From contig NZ_FONQ01000001.1 in NCBI RefSeq assembly GCF_900112975.1, forward strand, positions 186,001 to 250,000: a stretch of DNA of 64,000 nt. The letters run 5' to 3'. The translations under genes and the position numbers were made by a program. How positions within the stretch are numbered: position 1 is the first letter of the stretch; each line of letters starts with the position of its first letter. Positions 1 through 9,822 of this stretch are shown here, in pieces. Below the pieces are notes generated by a model that saw only the letters and a list, made by a program, of their open reading frames with translations, searched no databases and was not told the DNA's origin. The stretch comes from Flavobacterium xueshanense. Its GTDB lineage: Bacteria; Bacteroidota; Bacteroidia; Flavobacteriales; Flavobacteriaceae.

Positions 1-1215
1 CAATTCATCATTATTGATTGTTGGCGCGGTAACAACAGGTTCCGGCACAACAACTGTATCTTCGACTAAATCAAAAACAATTCTGTCATTTGAGTTAGAA
101 ACCGGTGAAGATTCCATATTAAAATCAAATCCAGCAACCGTTTTGTTACTTAAATTGTGTACACTTCTTTGTTCATCCTCCAGTGTGTGAATTATTTTTT
201 TTGGCTCCGTATTAACGATTCCATTTTGTTGTTCAATATCAAAACCCGTAGCAATGATAGTTACTGCAATTGAGTCTCCAAGAGATTCATCTTCACCAAC
301 TCCCATAATAATATTAGCATTATGACCCGCTTCTATTTGAATATGATCATTGATTTCTCCAATTTCGTCAATCGTGATTTCATTAGTTCCAGAAACGATA
401 AGCAACAATACGTTTTTGGCACCTGTAATTTTATTATCATTTAACAACGGAGAATCCAAGGCTGCAACAATAGCTTCCTTAGCTCTATTTTCACCTGATG
501 AAACAGAAGACCCCATAATAGCCGTCCCGCTATTATACAATACTGTTTTAGCATCTCGTAAATCGATATTCTGAGTATAGTGATGCGTAATTACTTCAGC
601 AATTCCTCGTGAGGCTGTAGCCAAAACTTCATCTGCTTTTGAAAACCCGGCTTTGAAACCAAGATTTCCATATACTTCTCTTAATTTATTGTTGTTGATA
701 ACAATTAGTGAATCAACTTGTTTGCGTAATTTTTCGATACCAATCAAGGCTTGTTCCTGACGGACTTTCCCTTCAAAAAGGAAAGGCAATGTCACAATTC
801 CAACTGTAAGAATATCTCTTTCTTTAGCCAATTGTGCAATTACAGGTGCAGCACCAGTTCCGGTTCCACCACCCATACCTGCAGTAATGAAAACCATTTT
901 AGTATTGCGGTCCAACATTTTTTCGATCTCGGAAATACTTTCAATAGCAGATTGCTGCCCTACATCAGGGTTTGCTCCAGCACCAAGTCCTTCTGTCAAA
1001 TGTACTCCCAACTGAATTTTATTAGGTACAGAACTGCTCTGTAAAGCTTGAGAATCCGTATTACATACGATAAAATCCACCCCTTTAATTCCTTGCTTGA
1101 ACATGTGATTTATGGCGTTACTTCCGCCTCCACCTACTCCTATAACTTTTATCACATTTGATTGGTTCTTTGGTAAATCAAATGAAATACTTCCAAATTC
1201 TGAGTCGCTCATCAT
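1..1215 (-). CDS. ftsZ: Cell division protein FtsZ (C-terminus beyond window)
   Basis: Tubulin-like GTPase that polymerises into the Z-ring at midcell. The frame begins at two adjacent ATGs (1215 or 1212) and stays open to base 1, giving about 405 residues. The GTP-binding signature GGGTGTG lies near residue 110 and an N-terminal GVGGGGSNA loop near residue 25. The synergy (T7) loop reads NIDLRDAKTV. After the GTPase core the chain becomes a low-complexity linker (PEPVVTAP), fitting the long C-terminal extension of Flavobacteriia FtsZ; its end and the FtsA-binding tail are outside the window. It is the last gene of the dcw cluster, 56 bp after ftsA. Confidence 0.97.
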   Translation of the reverse strand, partial: MMSDSEFGSISFDLPKNQSNVIKVIGVGGGGSNAINHMFKQGIKGVDFIVCNTDSQALQSSSVPNKIQLGVHLTEGLGAGANPDVGQQSAIESISEIEKMLDRNTKMVFITAGMGGGTGTGAAPVIAQLAKERDILTVGIVTLPFLFEGKVRQEQALIGIEKLRKQVDSLIVINNNKLREVYGNLGFKAGFSKADEVLATASRGIAEVITHHYTQNIDLRDAKTVLYNSGTAIMGSSVSSGENRAKEAIVAALDSPLLNDNKITGAKNVLLLIVSGTNEITIDEIGEINDHIQIEAGHNANIIMGVGEDESLGDSIAVTIIATGFDIEQQNGIVNTEPKKIIHTLEDEQRSVHNLSNKTVAGFDFNMESSPVSNSNDRIVFDLVEDTVVVPEPVVTAPTINNDEL

Positions 1216-1271
1216 TTTATTTGGTTTTTGAAATTGTTATATTAATCCTTATATTTTTTGGGGCTGATCCC

Positions 1272-2651
1272 TTATTCTGCATTATCTAAAAAATCTTTAA
1301 TCTTGTCGACATAACGATCAAAGAAATTTCGCTGTATTCTGTTTACGGTAGAATTTTGTTTTTCACTCGCATTTTGATCTTCTTCCTCTACCTTTTCCGG
1401 AGCGTCATACACTGGAGTCTGAACAACTGCCTGTCTGTAAACAGGAACTTTAGGCTGTTCCACGATATCCAATCTCACGGCACTTTGTGTTTTATTCTCA
1501 ATGCTTTTCATCACTAATCCTACTGCAGTTGCATATAAAGGACTTGAAATCTCTTCATCTGAATTTCCAGCCAGATGTTCGTTTGGATATCCAATTCTAG
1601 TATCCATTCCTGTGATATATTCCACTAACTGTTTGATGTGTTTCAATTGTGCGCCACCGCCAGTAAGCACAATTCCTGCAATAAGTTTTTTACGAGGATC
1701 CTCGTGACCGTATGCTTTCACTTCCGTAAAAACTTGATCAACAATCTCCACAACACGAGCATGAATTATTTTAGAAAGATTTTTTAATGAAATCTCTTTT
1801 GGCTCTCTGCCTCTCAATCCTGGAATAGAAACAATTTCGTTGTCTTTATTTTCTCCCGGCCAAGCGGAACCAAATTTAACTTTCAGCAATTCAGCTTGCT
1901 TTTCAATGATTGAACAACCTTCTTTGATATCATCCGTAATCACATTTCCTCCAAAAGGAATTACTGCCGTATGACGAATAATACCATCTTTGAAAATAGC
2001 CAAATCAGTTGTTCCACCACCGATATCGATTAATGCAACTCCCGCTTCTTTTTCCTCCTGACTTAAAACGGCATCAGCAGAAGCTAAAGGCTCTAATGTC
2101 AAACCTGACAATTCAATTCCAGAACTTTGAATACATCTGCCTACATTTCGAATAGAAGAAGCTTGTCCAACTACAACATGAAAACTGGATTCTAATCTCC
2201 CGCCATACATTCCTATAGGCTCTTTTATTTCAGATTGTCCGTCAATTTTAAATTCTTGAGGCAATACGTGTATTATTTCTTCACCCGGTAACATTGCCAA
2301 TTTATTGACTTGATCAATCAAAAGCTGAATATCATTCCCGCCAATAACTTCTTCGGGATTGTGTCTGCTGATGTAATCTGTATGTTGAATACTGCGGATG
2401 TGTTGCCCCGCAATTCCCACCACAACATCTTTTATTTTAAAGCCTGAATTATTCTCTGCCTCTTGAATTGCTTGCTGTATTGACTGTATGGTTTGTGTGA
2501 TGTTATTTACGACACCTCTAGCCACACCTAAACTTTTAGATTTTCCAACACCTAAAATTTCTAGTTTGCCGTATTCATTCTTCTTGCCTATCATGGCAAC
2601 AATTTTAGTCGTCCCAATATCTAGACCTACTGCAATGTTCTCTTTTTCCAT
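1272..2651 (-). CDS. ftsA: Cell division protein FtsA
   Basis: Actin-like ATPase that tethers FtsZ filaments to the membrane and recruits later divisome proteins. Visible motifs are phosphate-1 GLDIGTTKIVAMIG near the N-terminus, phosphate-2 IDIGGGTTDLAIF near residue 210, and the adenosine loop LTGGGAQLKHI near residue 330. The C-terminus (RNFFDRYVDKIKDFLDN) can form the amphipathic membrane-targeting helix, after a charged linker. At 459 residues it is slightly longer than the E. coli protein (420), mostly in that linker. It starts 6 bp after ftsQ and ends 56 bp before ftsZ, so cotranscription is expected. Confidence 0.97.
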   Translation of the reverse strand: MEKENIAVGLDIGTTKIVAMIGKKNEYGKLEILGVGKSKSLGVARGVVNNITQTIQSIQQAIQEAENNSGFKIKDVVVGIAGQHIRSIQHTDYISRHNPEEVIGGNDIQLLIDQVNKLAMLPGEEIIHVLPQEFKIDGQSEIKEPIGMYGGRLESSFHVVVGQASSIRNVGRCIQSSGIELSGLTLEPLASADAVLSQEEKEAGVALIDIGGGTTDLAIFKDGIIRHTAVIPFGGNVITDDIKEGCSIIEKQAELLKVKFGSAWPGENKDNEIVSIPGLRGREPKEISLKNLSKIIHARVVEIVDQVFTEVKAYGHEDPRKKLIAGIVLTGGGAQLKHIKQLVEYITGMDTRIGYPNEHLAGNSDEEISSPLYATAVGLVMKSIENKTQSAVRLDIVEQPKVPVYRQAVVQTPVYDAPEKVEEEDQNASEKQNSTVNRIQRNFFDRYVDKIKDFLDNAE

Positions 2652-2657
2652 TATCTA

Positions 2658-3380
2658 TTATTTAGTGCAAACTACTTGATCCGTAAATCGGAGGTCAATT
2701 TTTTTATATTTATATAACGAACTATCAAAAACTGCTTTTTGAAAAAAAGCTTTGTAATTTTTAAATTTACGCTCCACATTTATCACTTTACCAAAATCTA
2801 TTTGATAATCAAAATTCCTGTTGTGCATTTTTAAACTTCCGTTAGGCATAATTTCAATTCCGATGATGTTTTTTTTCAAAAATGCATCATCATAAATTAT
2901 GCGAAATAAGTCGGCTAAATTTTCGTTATTTTTATTATTTATCGCTCCTGAAACAAGTGGAACTCTAGCTGTAAAATTAGTTGACAATGGCATTCTATTT
3001 CCCTTATAATCAATATAAAAAGAACCGCCATCATCAAAAACTCTAACAATAGGAGTTTTTTGTTTTACCACCGCTTTTAACACGCCATCGATACTCACAA
3101 ATACGTCTGATTTTTCAATCATTTCTTGCGCATCAATAGCTGCTTCCAGTTTATTCAAATCTAAATTAACTTTTTGAATGCTGGATACCTCTTTATTATT
3201 TTCTATTAACAATTTATTAACCGTTTCTTGTTTCACAAAAGGAGCGCTATCTCCTACAAAAACAATGACGGATTTTTTCAATTTCCTGTTTTCATTTCGT
3301 TTTGAAGTAAATGAAAACAGAAAAATAACCAATACAATCATTAGTATTAATCGAATGTTTGTCCAATTAAAGAGTTTCAT
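2658..3380 (-). CDS. ftsQ: Cell division protein FtsQ/DivIB
   Basis: Bitopic inner-membrane protein linking the cytoplasmic and periplasmic parts of the divisome. One hydrophobic segment (about residues 8-25) follows a short cytoplasmic tail; the remaining roughly 210 residues are periplasmic, beginning with a POTRA-like stretch (VFVGDSAPFVKQE). Sequence conservation in this family is low, so the call rests on size, topology and the place between murC and ftsA. The start overlaps the murC end by 14 bp, suggesting translational coupling. Confidence 0.9.
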   Translation of the reverse strand: MKLFNWTNIRLILMIVLVIFLFSFTSKRNENRKLKKSVIVFVGDSAPFVKQETVNKLLIENNKEVSSIQKVNLDLNKLEAAIDAQEMIEKSDVFVSIDGVLKAVVKQKTPIVRVFDDGGSFYIDYKGNRMPLSTNFTARVPLVSGAINNKNNENLADLFRIIYDDAFLKKNIIGIEIMPNGSLKMHNRNFDYQIDFGKVINVERKFKNYKAFFQKAVFDSSLYKYKKIDLRFTDQVVCTK

Positions 3381-4716
3381 CTATCGCTTTTTTTATTAAT
3401 GGAACCAATTCTCCAATATCTCCCGCTCCAATAGTCACAATAATGGTTGATGTACTTTCTAAAATTGCTGGAATTAAATTATTTTTAGCAACAATTTTCT
3501 TATTATTATTTGTCATTTTACCCATCAACCACTGTGAGGTAATTCCTTCCATAGGCTGTTCGCGAGCCGGATAAATATCTAATAAAACAACCTCATCAAA
3601 AGCAGATAAACTTTTAGCGAAATCATCGGCAAAATCTCTTGTTCTACTAAATAAATGTGGTTGAAAAACTGCCAAAACTTTTTGGTTTGGATACAATTCC
3701 CTCACCGCTTGATACACGGCATTTATCTCCGTAGGATGGTGTGCATAATCATCTATATAAACTTTAGCATCCGTTTTAATCTGGTACGAAAATCTTCTTT
3801 TTATTCCTTTAAATGATGCTATGGCTTTTGCAATGGCATCGGTTGGGGTGCCGAATAAATTTGCCATTGCAATAGCCATCAACGCATTCATTAAATTATG
3901 TTTTCCTGGCAATCCAAAATGCAAATCCTTGATTGTTTCAGACGGAGTTTGCACATCAAAAACATAACTGCCGTTTCCTATTCTGACATTAAATGCTTTA
4001 TAAACTGCCTCTTCATTTACCGCGCAAATAACACCTTCTAACGGTAATTCTTTAGTTATAAAAAGCTTGCTTTTATCTTCAATTTTTGAAGCAAATTCTA
4101 TGAAAGATTCTTCTAAAGCCTTGCTAGTTCCATAAATATCCAAATGATCTGCATCCATTGAAGTAATACAGGCAATATTAGGATGCAAATGCAGGAATGA
4201 ACGATCAAATTCATCTGCTTCTACAACAGTTATTGTCGTTCCGCTTCCTATCAAATTAGAATTATAATTTTCGACTATACCACCAATAAAGGCTGTGACA
4301 TCAGCACCACTTTCGTGCAAAATATGCCCTAAAATTCCAGATGTCGTTGTTTTACCATGTGTTCCGGCTACCGCAAAACAAAAAGTGTCTTTGGTAATTA
4401 ACCCTAAAACTTCAGCTCTCTTTTTTATTTCATAATCTCTTTCCAAAAAATAATTCCATTCTGAATGCGTGATTGGAACTGCAGGCGTGATAATAACCAA
4501 AGTATTTTCAATGTAAAAATCCTTTGGAATCAAATCAATATTATCTTCAAAATGAATTGTAATCCCGCTTTTCATCAATTCATTAGTAAGAACGGAAGGC
4601 GTTTTATCATATCCCGAAACTTGCTTACCCAAATTCTTGAAATAACGCGCAAGATTACTCATTCCGATGCCTCCGATTCCTATAAAATAGACGTTATGTA
4701 TTTGATTCAAGTTCAT
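3367..4716 (-). CDS. murC: UDP-N-acetylmuramate--L-alanine ligase MurC
   Basis: Cytoplasmic ATP-dependent ligase adding L-Ala to UDP-MurNAc, the first step of stem-peptide assembly. The N-terminal UDP-binding domain shows FIGIGGIGMSNLARYF, the central ATPase domain has the P-loop GTHGKTTTSGILGH near residue 120, and DDYAHHPTEINAV near residue 315 is typical of MurC. The length of 449 aa is normal. It lies 35 bp after murG and overlaps ftsQ by 14 bp. Confidence 0.97.
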   Translation of the reverse strand: MNLNQIHNVYFIGIGGIGMSNLARYFKNLGKQVSGYDKTPSVLTNELMKSGITIHFEDNIDLIPKDFYIENTLVIITPAVPITHSEWNYFLERDYEIKKRAEVLGLITKDTFCFAVAGTHGKTTTSGILGHILHESGADVTAFIGGIVENYNSNLIGSGTTITVVEADEFDRSFLHLHPNIACITSMDADHLDIYGTSKALEESFIEFASKIEDKSKLFITKELPLEGVICAVNEEAVYKAFNVRIGNGSYVFDVQTPSETIKDLHFGLPGKHNLMNALMAIAMANLFGTPTDAIAKAIASFKGIKRRFSYQIKTDAKVYIDDYAHHPTEINAVYQAVRELYPNQKVLAVFQPHLFSRTRDFADDFAKSLSAFDEVVLLDIYPAREQPMEGITSQWLMGKMTNNNKKIVAKNNLIPAILESTSTIIVTIGAGDIGELVPLIKKAIDETL

Positions 4717-4751
4717 TTTTGTATGTGTCTTTGGTCTCTTATCTTTTTTTT

Positions 4752-5843
4752 CTAGTTAATTAACTTTACTATTTCATCAACAATTTGTTTTGTTGCTTCG
4801 GGCAAAGCCAACAGTTTTATATGTGCTCCCAATTGATTTTGCTTTTCCTGATCGTTCAGCAGGGATTCAAATACCGAACCAAATTGCGAATCAAGCTCCG
4901 ATTCTTTAAGTAAAATAGCACCTTTTTTATCAACAACAGCCTGAGCATTTTTAGTTTGATGATCTTCAGCCACATTGGGAGATGGAATGAAAATTACCGG
5001 TTTACCCACAATACATAATTCCGAAACTGAAGATGCTCCAGCACGAGAAATAATAACATCCGAAGCGGCGTACGCTAAATCCATCTTGTCAATAAAAAAG
5101 TGAATTTGGATATTTTCATTCTCTTCAAAACGCTTATAATCTTCAAAATACAGTTTACCGCATTGCCAAATCACTTGTACATTATGAGCAGCAAAAGTTA
5201 AAATCTCTTTCGCAATTAACTGATTTACTCTTCTCGAACCCAAACTTCCCCCTAAAACCAAAAGTGTTTTTTTATTAGGATCTAAATTAAAATAACGTAG
5301 CGCCTCTTCTCTTTTACCGTCAATAGCAATTAAATCCTGACGTACTGGATTTCCGGTCAAAATCATTTTCTGCTTTGGAAAAAAACGTTCTAAATTTTCA
5401 TAAGCAACACAAATTTTATTTGCATTCTTGCTCAACAATTTATTTGTAATTCCAGGATATGAATTTTGTTCTTGAATAACGGTAGGAATTCCTGCAATCT
5501 CGGCTACCTGCAATAAAGGACCGCTTGCAAATCCTCCCGTACCAATCACCACATCTGGTTTGAAATTCTTTATTATTGTTCTGGATTGCAATAAACTTGA
5601 AAGAAGTTTAACAGGGAAAAGCGCATTATCAAGGGTTATTCTTCTTTGCAATCCTGCAATCCAAAGTCCAATGATTTTGTAACCAGCCTGAGGAACTTTT
5701 TGCATTTCCATTTTATCTTTAGCCCCAACAAAAAGAAATTCTGCATCTGGAAATCGAGATTTTAATTCATTTGCAATAGCAATTGCCGGATAGATATGTC
5801 CTCCCGTTCCGCCACCGCTTAATATGAATCGATACTGTTTCAT
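4752..5843 (-). CDS. murG: UDP-GlcNAc:lipid I N-acetylglucosaminyltransferase MurG
   Basis: Peripheral membrane GT-B glycosyltransferase that converts lipid I to lipid II on the cytoplasmic face. It carries the N-terminal glycine-rich loop [18 protein letters not shown], the second loop [13 protein letters not shown] near residue 200, and the donor-binding [11 protein letters not shown] / [14 protein letters not shown] region in the C-terminal half. The length of 363 aa is typical. It lies between ftsW (50 bp) and murC (35 bp). Confidence 0.97.
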   Translation of the reverse strand: MKQYRFILSGGGTGGHIYPAIAIANELKSRFPDAEFLFVGAKDKMEMQKVPQAGYKIIGLWIAGLQRRITLDNALFPVKLLSSLLQSRTIIKNFKPDVVIGTGGFASGPLLQVAEIAGIPTVIQEQNSYPGITNKLLSKNANKICVAYENLERFFPKQKMILTGNPVRQDLIAIDGKREEALRYFNLDPNKKTLLVLGGSLGSRRVNQLIAKEILTFAAHNVQVIWQCGKLYFEDYKRFEENENIQIHFFIDKMDLAYAASDVIISRAGASSVSELCIVGKPVIFIPSPNVAEDHQTKNAQAVVDKKGAILLKESELDSQFGSVFESLLNDQEKQNQLGAHIKLLALPEATKQIVDEIVKLIN

Positions 5844-5893
5844 TTCTTGTTAAGTTACTGAGTTGTATTTTTTTAAACTACTTTACAAATAAA

Positions 5894-7180
5894 TTATTTA
5901 TTTAATACTGCCTGCATTGGATTTGTAGCTTTATCTTCAATAGAATATCCTCCGGCTATAGCACCTTCCTCATCTAATTCCCTGTCAATTAATTTTTGAA
6001 GGGCTTCTTCTCTTTTGGCAGCATCTTTTAATTCCTGCGCAATTTCTTCTTCCTTTTTGGTCACACTGATAATAATCCCAAGTGCAAAACAGGTCATCCA
6101 GATAGAACTTCCTCCGCTACTTATCAATGGCAACGTTTGCCCAGTTACTGGCAATAACTCTACCGCAACAGCCATGTTTACCATTGCCTGGAATATCATG
6201 GGGAAACCCAACCCGACCACTACTAATTTTCCAAAAAGAGATTTGGCTTTATGCGAAGCAATCACAAATCGAAACAGCAACAATAAATACAGTGCTAAAA
6301 CTCCTAAACCTCCTATGAGTCCATATTCTTCAACAATTATCGCAAAAATAAAATCGGAAGATGATTGTGGCAGAAAGTTCTTTTGAACACTTTTTCCAGG
6401 TCCTAATCCATATATTTTACCTGAAGCTATGGCAATTTTAGCTTTCTCTATTTGATAATCATCTTCGCCTGGTTTATCACTGGTAAAATTATCAATACGA
6501 CTGATCCAAGTATCCACACGGTTAGGAAATGCATCTGGAAATGCTTTAGCAATAAGAATGAAAAAAGCCAAAAAAACTATTCCTGATCCGATCACAATTC
6601 CTATGTATCGCAACGGATATTTACCAATAAAAACCAACATTAATACCATCGAAAAAATCAATGCCGTTGTAGAAAAGTTAGCCGGTAAAATAAATAGTAA
6701 CGTAATGAAAACCGGAACCCAAAGCTCCCAAACTGAAGACTTAAAATCAATAGGAACTTCTCGTGTTTTAGACAGATAGCGGGCAACAAATATAAACAAA
6801 ACCATTGCCGCCAATGTTGAAGTTTGAAACGTAACCCCAATAAATGGCACCTGAATCCATCGACTCGCGTTAGCACCGGCAATTACTGTTCCCTTTACTA
6901 ATGTATATGCCAATAATACCCAAACGACATACAGTGCTCCTTTAGAAACAGCCTTAAAATAATGATACGGTATTTTGTGCACCATAAAAATTATAGTAAA
7001 ACCAATACCAATATGCATGATATGCTTAACCAAATAACCTAATGTATTCCCATTTCCCTGACCAATGTAGGCCAAATTACTGCTCGCACTAAAAACAGGC
7101 ATAAACGAAAACAAGGCCAATAAGGCCACAAATGACCAAATCCCTTTATCTCCTTTTAAATTGTTTATTAGTTGTTTCAT
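5894..7180 (-). CDS. ftsW: SEDS peptidoglycan polymerase FtsW
   Basis: Multi-span membrane protein of the SEDS family, the septal glycan polymerase working with the class B PBP encoded upstream. Successive hydrophobic segments span residues of about 15-365. The family signature is visible in IIVEEYGLIGG and in GQTLPLISSGGSS near the last spans. A charged cytoplasmic tail of about 55 residues rich in Glu, Lys and Ala follows the last span. Its position between murD and murG favours FtsW over RodA. Confidence 0.95.
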   Translation of the reverse strand: MKQLINNLKGDKGIWSFVALLALFSFMPVFSASSNLAYIGQGNGNTLGYLVKHIMHIGIGFTIIFMVHKIPYHYFKAVSKGALYVVWVLLAYTLVKGTVIAGANASRWIQVPFIGVTFQTSTLAAMVLFIFVARYLSKTREVPIDFKSSVWELWVPVFITLLFILPANFSTTALIFSMVLMLVFIGKYPLRYIGIVIGSGIVFLAFFILIAKAFPDAFPNRVDTWISRIDNFTSDKPGEDDYQIEKAKIAIASGKIYGLGPGKSVQKNFLPQSSSDFIFAIIVEEYGLIGGLGVLALYLLLLFRFVIASHKAKSLFGKLVVVGLGFPMIFQAMVNMAVAVELLPVTGQTLPLISSGGSSIWMTCFALGIIISVTKKEEEIAQELKDAAKREEALQKLIDRELDEEGAIAGGYSIEDKATNPMQAVLNK

Positions 7181-7253
7181 TTTTTATTTGTTTAAAGTTT
7201 TTATGTTTAAAATTTAAAGTTTTTCAACCTTGCGATTTAAACCTTAAACATTT

Positions 7254-8585
7254 CTATAAATTCTTAACGGCCTGTTTGAATTGCTTTCCTCTATCTTCAT
7301 AGTTTTCGAACAAATCGAAACTGGCACAAGCTGGTGACAATAAAACGGCATCACCTTTTTCTGATAATCGTTGTGCCATTCGCACTGCATCACTCATATT
7401 ATCTACCTCAATCATCATATCAACTACATTCCCAAAAACATCGATAATTTTTTTGTTATCTACTCCAAGGCAAATAATAGCTTTTACCTTCTCACGAACT
7501 AGTGACATTAATTCATTGTAATCATTTCCTTTATCAACTCCACCAACAATCCAAACTGTAGGCGTATTCATACTGTCTAAAGCAAAAAAAGTAGCGTTTA
7601 CATTCGTTGCTTTTGAATCATTAATGTATTGAACGTTCTGGATTTTCAAAACTTTCTCAAGACGGTGTTCTACTCCTTGAAAATTAGAAAGACTTTCCCG
7701 AATTGTAGCCTTTCGTATTTGCATTAATTTTGCCACAGAGGTTGCTGCCATTGCATTTTTCATATTATGTTTTCCTTCTAAAGCAATGTGTTCTGTGTCC
7801 ATTGTAAACTCCTCTTGATTGATCTTTATTTCCATTTTATTGTTTTTTAAATAAGCCCCTTCGCTGAAAGTTTTAGTCAATGAAAAAGGAATTAATTTTG
7901 CTTTTGTTGTGTGCGTTTTAAACCAATCGTTCATGGCTTCATCATCCGCATCATAGATGAGATAATCGTCCTCAGTTTGATTCATCGTAATTCTAAATTT
8001 TGAATCAATATAATTTTCATATTTATAATCATATCGATCTAAATGATCCGGACTGATGTTTGTAATAATGGCGATTTGCGGTTTGAAATTCACTATTCCG
8101 TCCAATTGAAAACTACTCAACTCTAGTACATACGAATCGTATTTATTATCGGCAATTTGCCAGGCAAAACTTTTACCTATATTTCCTCCAAGTCCCACAT
8201 TTAATCCTGCTGATTTCAGCAAATGATGCGTGAGCATGGTCGTAGTTGTTTTTCCATTACTACCGGTAATTCCTATAATTGTTGCATCGGTAAAAGGTGC
8301 AGCAAATTCAATTTCTGAAATTACTGAAATTCCTTTTTTTAAAAGCAGTTTCACTATTGGAGATTTATCCGGAATTCCAGGGCTTTTCATAACCACATCT
8401 GCATTCAAAATCAAATCTTCTGTATGCTTCTCCTCTTCCCAGGCTATTCCATTTATAATAAGAACCTCTTTGTAATTTTCTTTTATTTTTCCAAAATCAG
8501 ACACAAAAACTTCATATCCTTTTTTCTTACCCAAAATCGCAGTTCCAACACCGCTTTCGCCTCCTCCTAAAATTACTAGCCTCAT
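7254..8585 (-). CDS. murD: UDP-N-acetylmuramoyl-L-alanine--D-glutamate ligase MurD
   Basis: Cytoplasmic Mur ligase that adds D-Glu to UDP-MurNAc-L-Ala. Visible are the N-terminal nucleotide-fold motif LGGGESGVGTAIL, the P-loop GITGSNGKTTTTMLTHHL near residue 110, the NDSKATN motif, and LLSPACASFDLFENYEDRG near the C-terminus, which is diagnostic for MurD. The length of 443 aa is normal. Only one base separates it from mraY; 73 bp separate it from ftsW. Confidence 0.97.
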   Translation of the reverse strand: MRLVILGGGESGVGTAILGKKKGYEVFVSDFGKIKENYKEVLIINGIAWEEEKHTEDLILNADVVMKSPGIPDKSPIVKLLLKKGISVISEIEFAAPFTDATIIGITGSNGKTTTTMLTHHLLKSAGLNVGLGGNIGKSFAWQIADNKYDSYVLELSSFQLDGIVNFKPQIAIITNISPDHLDRYDYKYENYIDSKFRITMNQTEDDYLIYDADDEAMNDWFKTHTTKAKLIPFSLTKTFSEGAYLKNNKMEIKINQEEFTMDTEHIALEGKHNMKNAMAATSVAKLMQIRKATIRESLSNFQGVEHRLEKVLKIQNVQYINDSKATNVNATFFALDSMNTPTVWIVGGVDKGNDYNELMSLVREKVKAIICLGVDNKKIIDVFGNVVDMMIEVDNMSDAVRMAQRLSEKGDAVLLSPACASFDLFENYEDRGKQFKQAVKNL

Positions 8586-8586
8586 G

Positions 8587-9816
8587 TTATCTTAATTTTA
8601 AAGTGACAATTGACAATATGGCCAGCATGATAGCAACAATCCAAAAACGGGTGACAATTTTACTTTCGTGATATCCCTTTTTCTGATAATGATGGTGTAA
8701 AGGCGACATTAGAAATATTCTTCGGCCTTCGCCAAAGCGTTTCTTAGTGTATTTAAAATAACTTACCTGAAGCACAACTGAGAAATTTTCGACCAGAAAA
8801 ATTCCGCACAATAATGGAATCAGCATTTCTTTACGGACCGCTATTGCAAGAACGGCAATAATTCCGCCTATAGTCAAACTCCCTGTATCGCCCATAAAAA
8901 CGGATGCCGGATACGAGTTATACCACAGAAATCCTATCAATGATCCCACAAAAGCAGCTATAAAAACCGTCATTTCCCCTGAATTAGGGATGTACATAAT
9001 ATTCAGATAATTCGAGAAAATAATATTCCCCGAAACGAATGTAAATATTCCCAGAGCCAGCACTGAAATAGCTGATGTCCCCGCAGCCAAGCCGTCAATA
9101 CCATCGGTCAGATTAGCTCCGTTAGAAACTGCGGTAATGATAAAAATCACCACCGGAATAAAAATCAACCAAGCCCATTTTTCATATCCTTCACCTGTCC
9201 AAGCCAGTAATTCCGCATAGTCAAATTCATTATTTTTGAAGAAAGGAATTGTAGTTACCGTGGATTTTTCTTCTACTGGCGCTGGCAAAATCACAGTTTC
9301 TGTCGGCTCTCTAAAAATATCCGATTTTCCTGTATCCGTACGTACGGTAACTGCAGGGCTGAAATAAAGAACAATCCCTACAATTAAACCCAAGCCAACT
9401 TGCCCAAAAACTTTAAATATTCCTTTTAAACCTTCTTTATCTTTTTTGAAAATTTTAATATAATCATCTATGAACCCAATTGTCCCCATCCAAAGTGTGG
9501 TAACAATCAGCAAAACAATGTATATATTATGCAATTTTGCAAAAAGAACAACTGGAACTAAAGTGGCGAATATGATAATTAATCCACCCATCGTTGGTGT
9601 TCCCGCTTTTTCGTTTTGACCAGCTAAACCAAGTTCACGAACAGTTTCTCCCACTTGTTGTCTTTGCAAAAAACGGATAATTCTTTTTCCATAAATGGTT
9701 GACAAAAGCAAAGACAGCAAAAATGCTAATGCTGATCTAAAAGTGATATACTGAAATACACCCGTACCCGGTACATCCAATGTTTTGTCTAAATATTCAA
9801 ATAAATAATACAGCAT
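8587..9816 (-). CDS. mraY: Phospho-N-acetylmuramoyl-pentapeptide-transferase MraY
   Basis: Polytopic membrane enzyme forming lipid I from UDP-MurNAc-pentapeptide and undecaprenyl phosphate. Catalytic motifs present are [31 protein letters not shown] and [12 protein letters not shown], and the terminal [12 protein letters not shown] triple-His motif. At 409 aa it is about 50 residues longer than E. coli MraY. The excess is a hydrophilic loop (about residues 165-215) between two spans, as commonly seen in Bacteroidota. It is 6 bp after murE and 1 bp before murD. Confidence 0.97.
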   Translation of the reverse strand: MLYYLFEYLDKTLDVPGTGVFQYITFRSALAFLLSLLLSTIYGKRIIRFLQRQQVGETVRELGLAGQNEKAGTPTMGGLIIIFATLVPVVLFAKLHNIYIVLLIVTTLWMGTIGFIDDYIKIFKKDKEGLKGIFKVFGQVGLGLIVGIVLYFSPAVTVRTDTGKSDIFREPTETVILPAPVEEKSTVTTIPFFKNNEFDYAELLAWTGEGYEKWAWLIFIPVVIFIITAVSNGANLTDGIDGLAAGTSAISVLALGIFTFVSGNIIFSNYLNIMYIPNSGEMTVFIAAFVGSLIGFLWYNSYPASVFMGDTGSLTIGGIIAVLAIAVRKEMLIPLLCGIFLVENFSVVLQVSYFKYTKKRFGEGRRIFLMSPLHHHYQKKGYHESKIVTRFWIVAIMLAILSIVTLKLR

Positions 9817-9822
9817 ATTTCT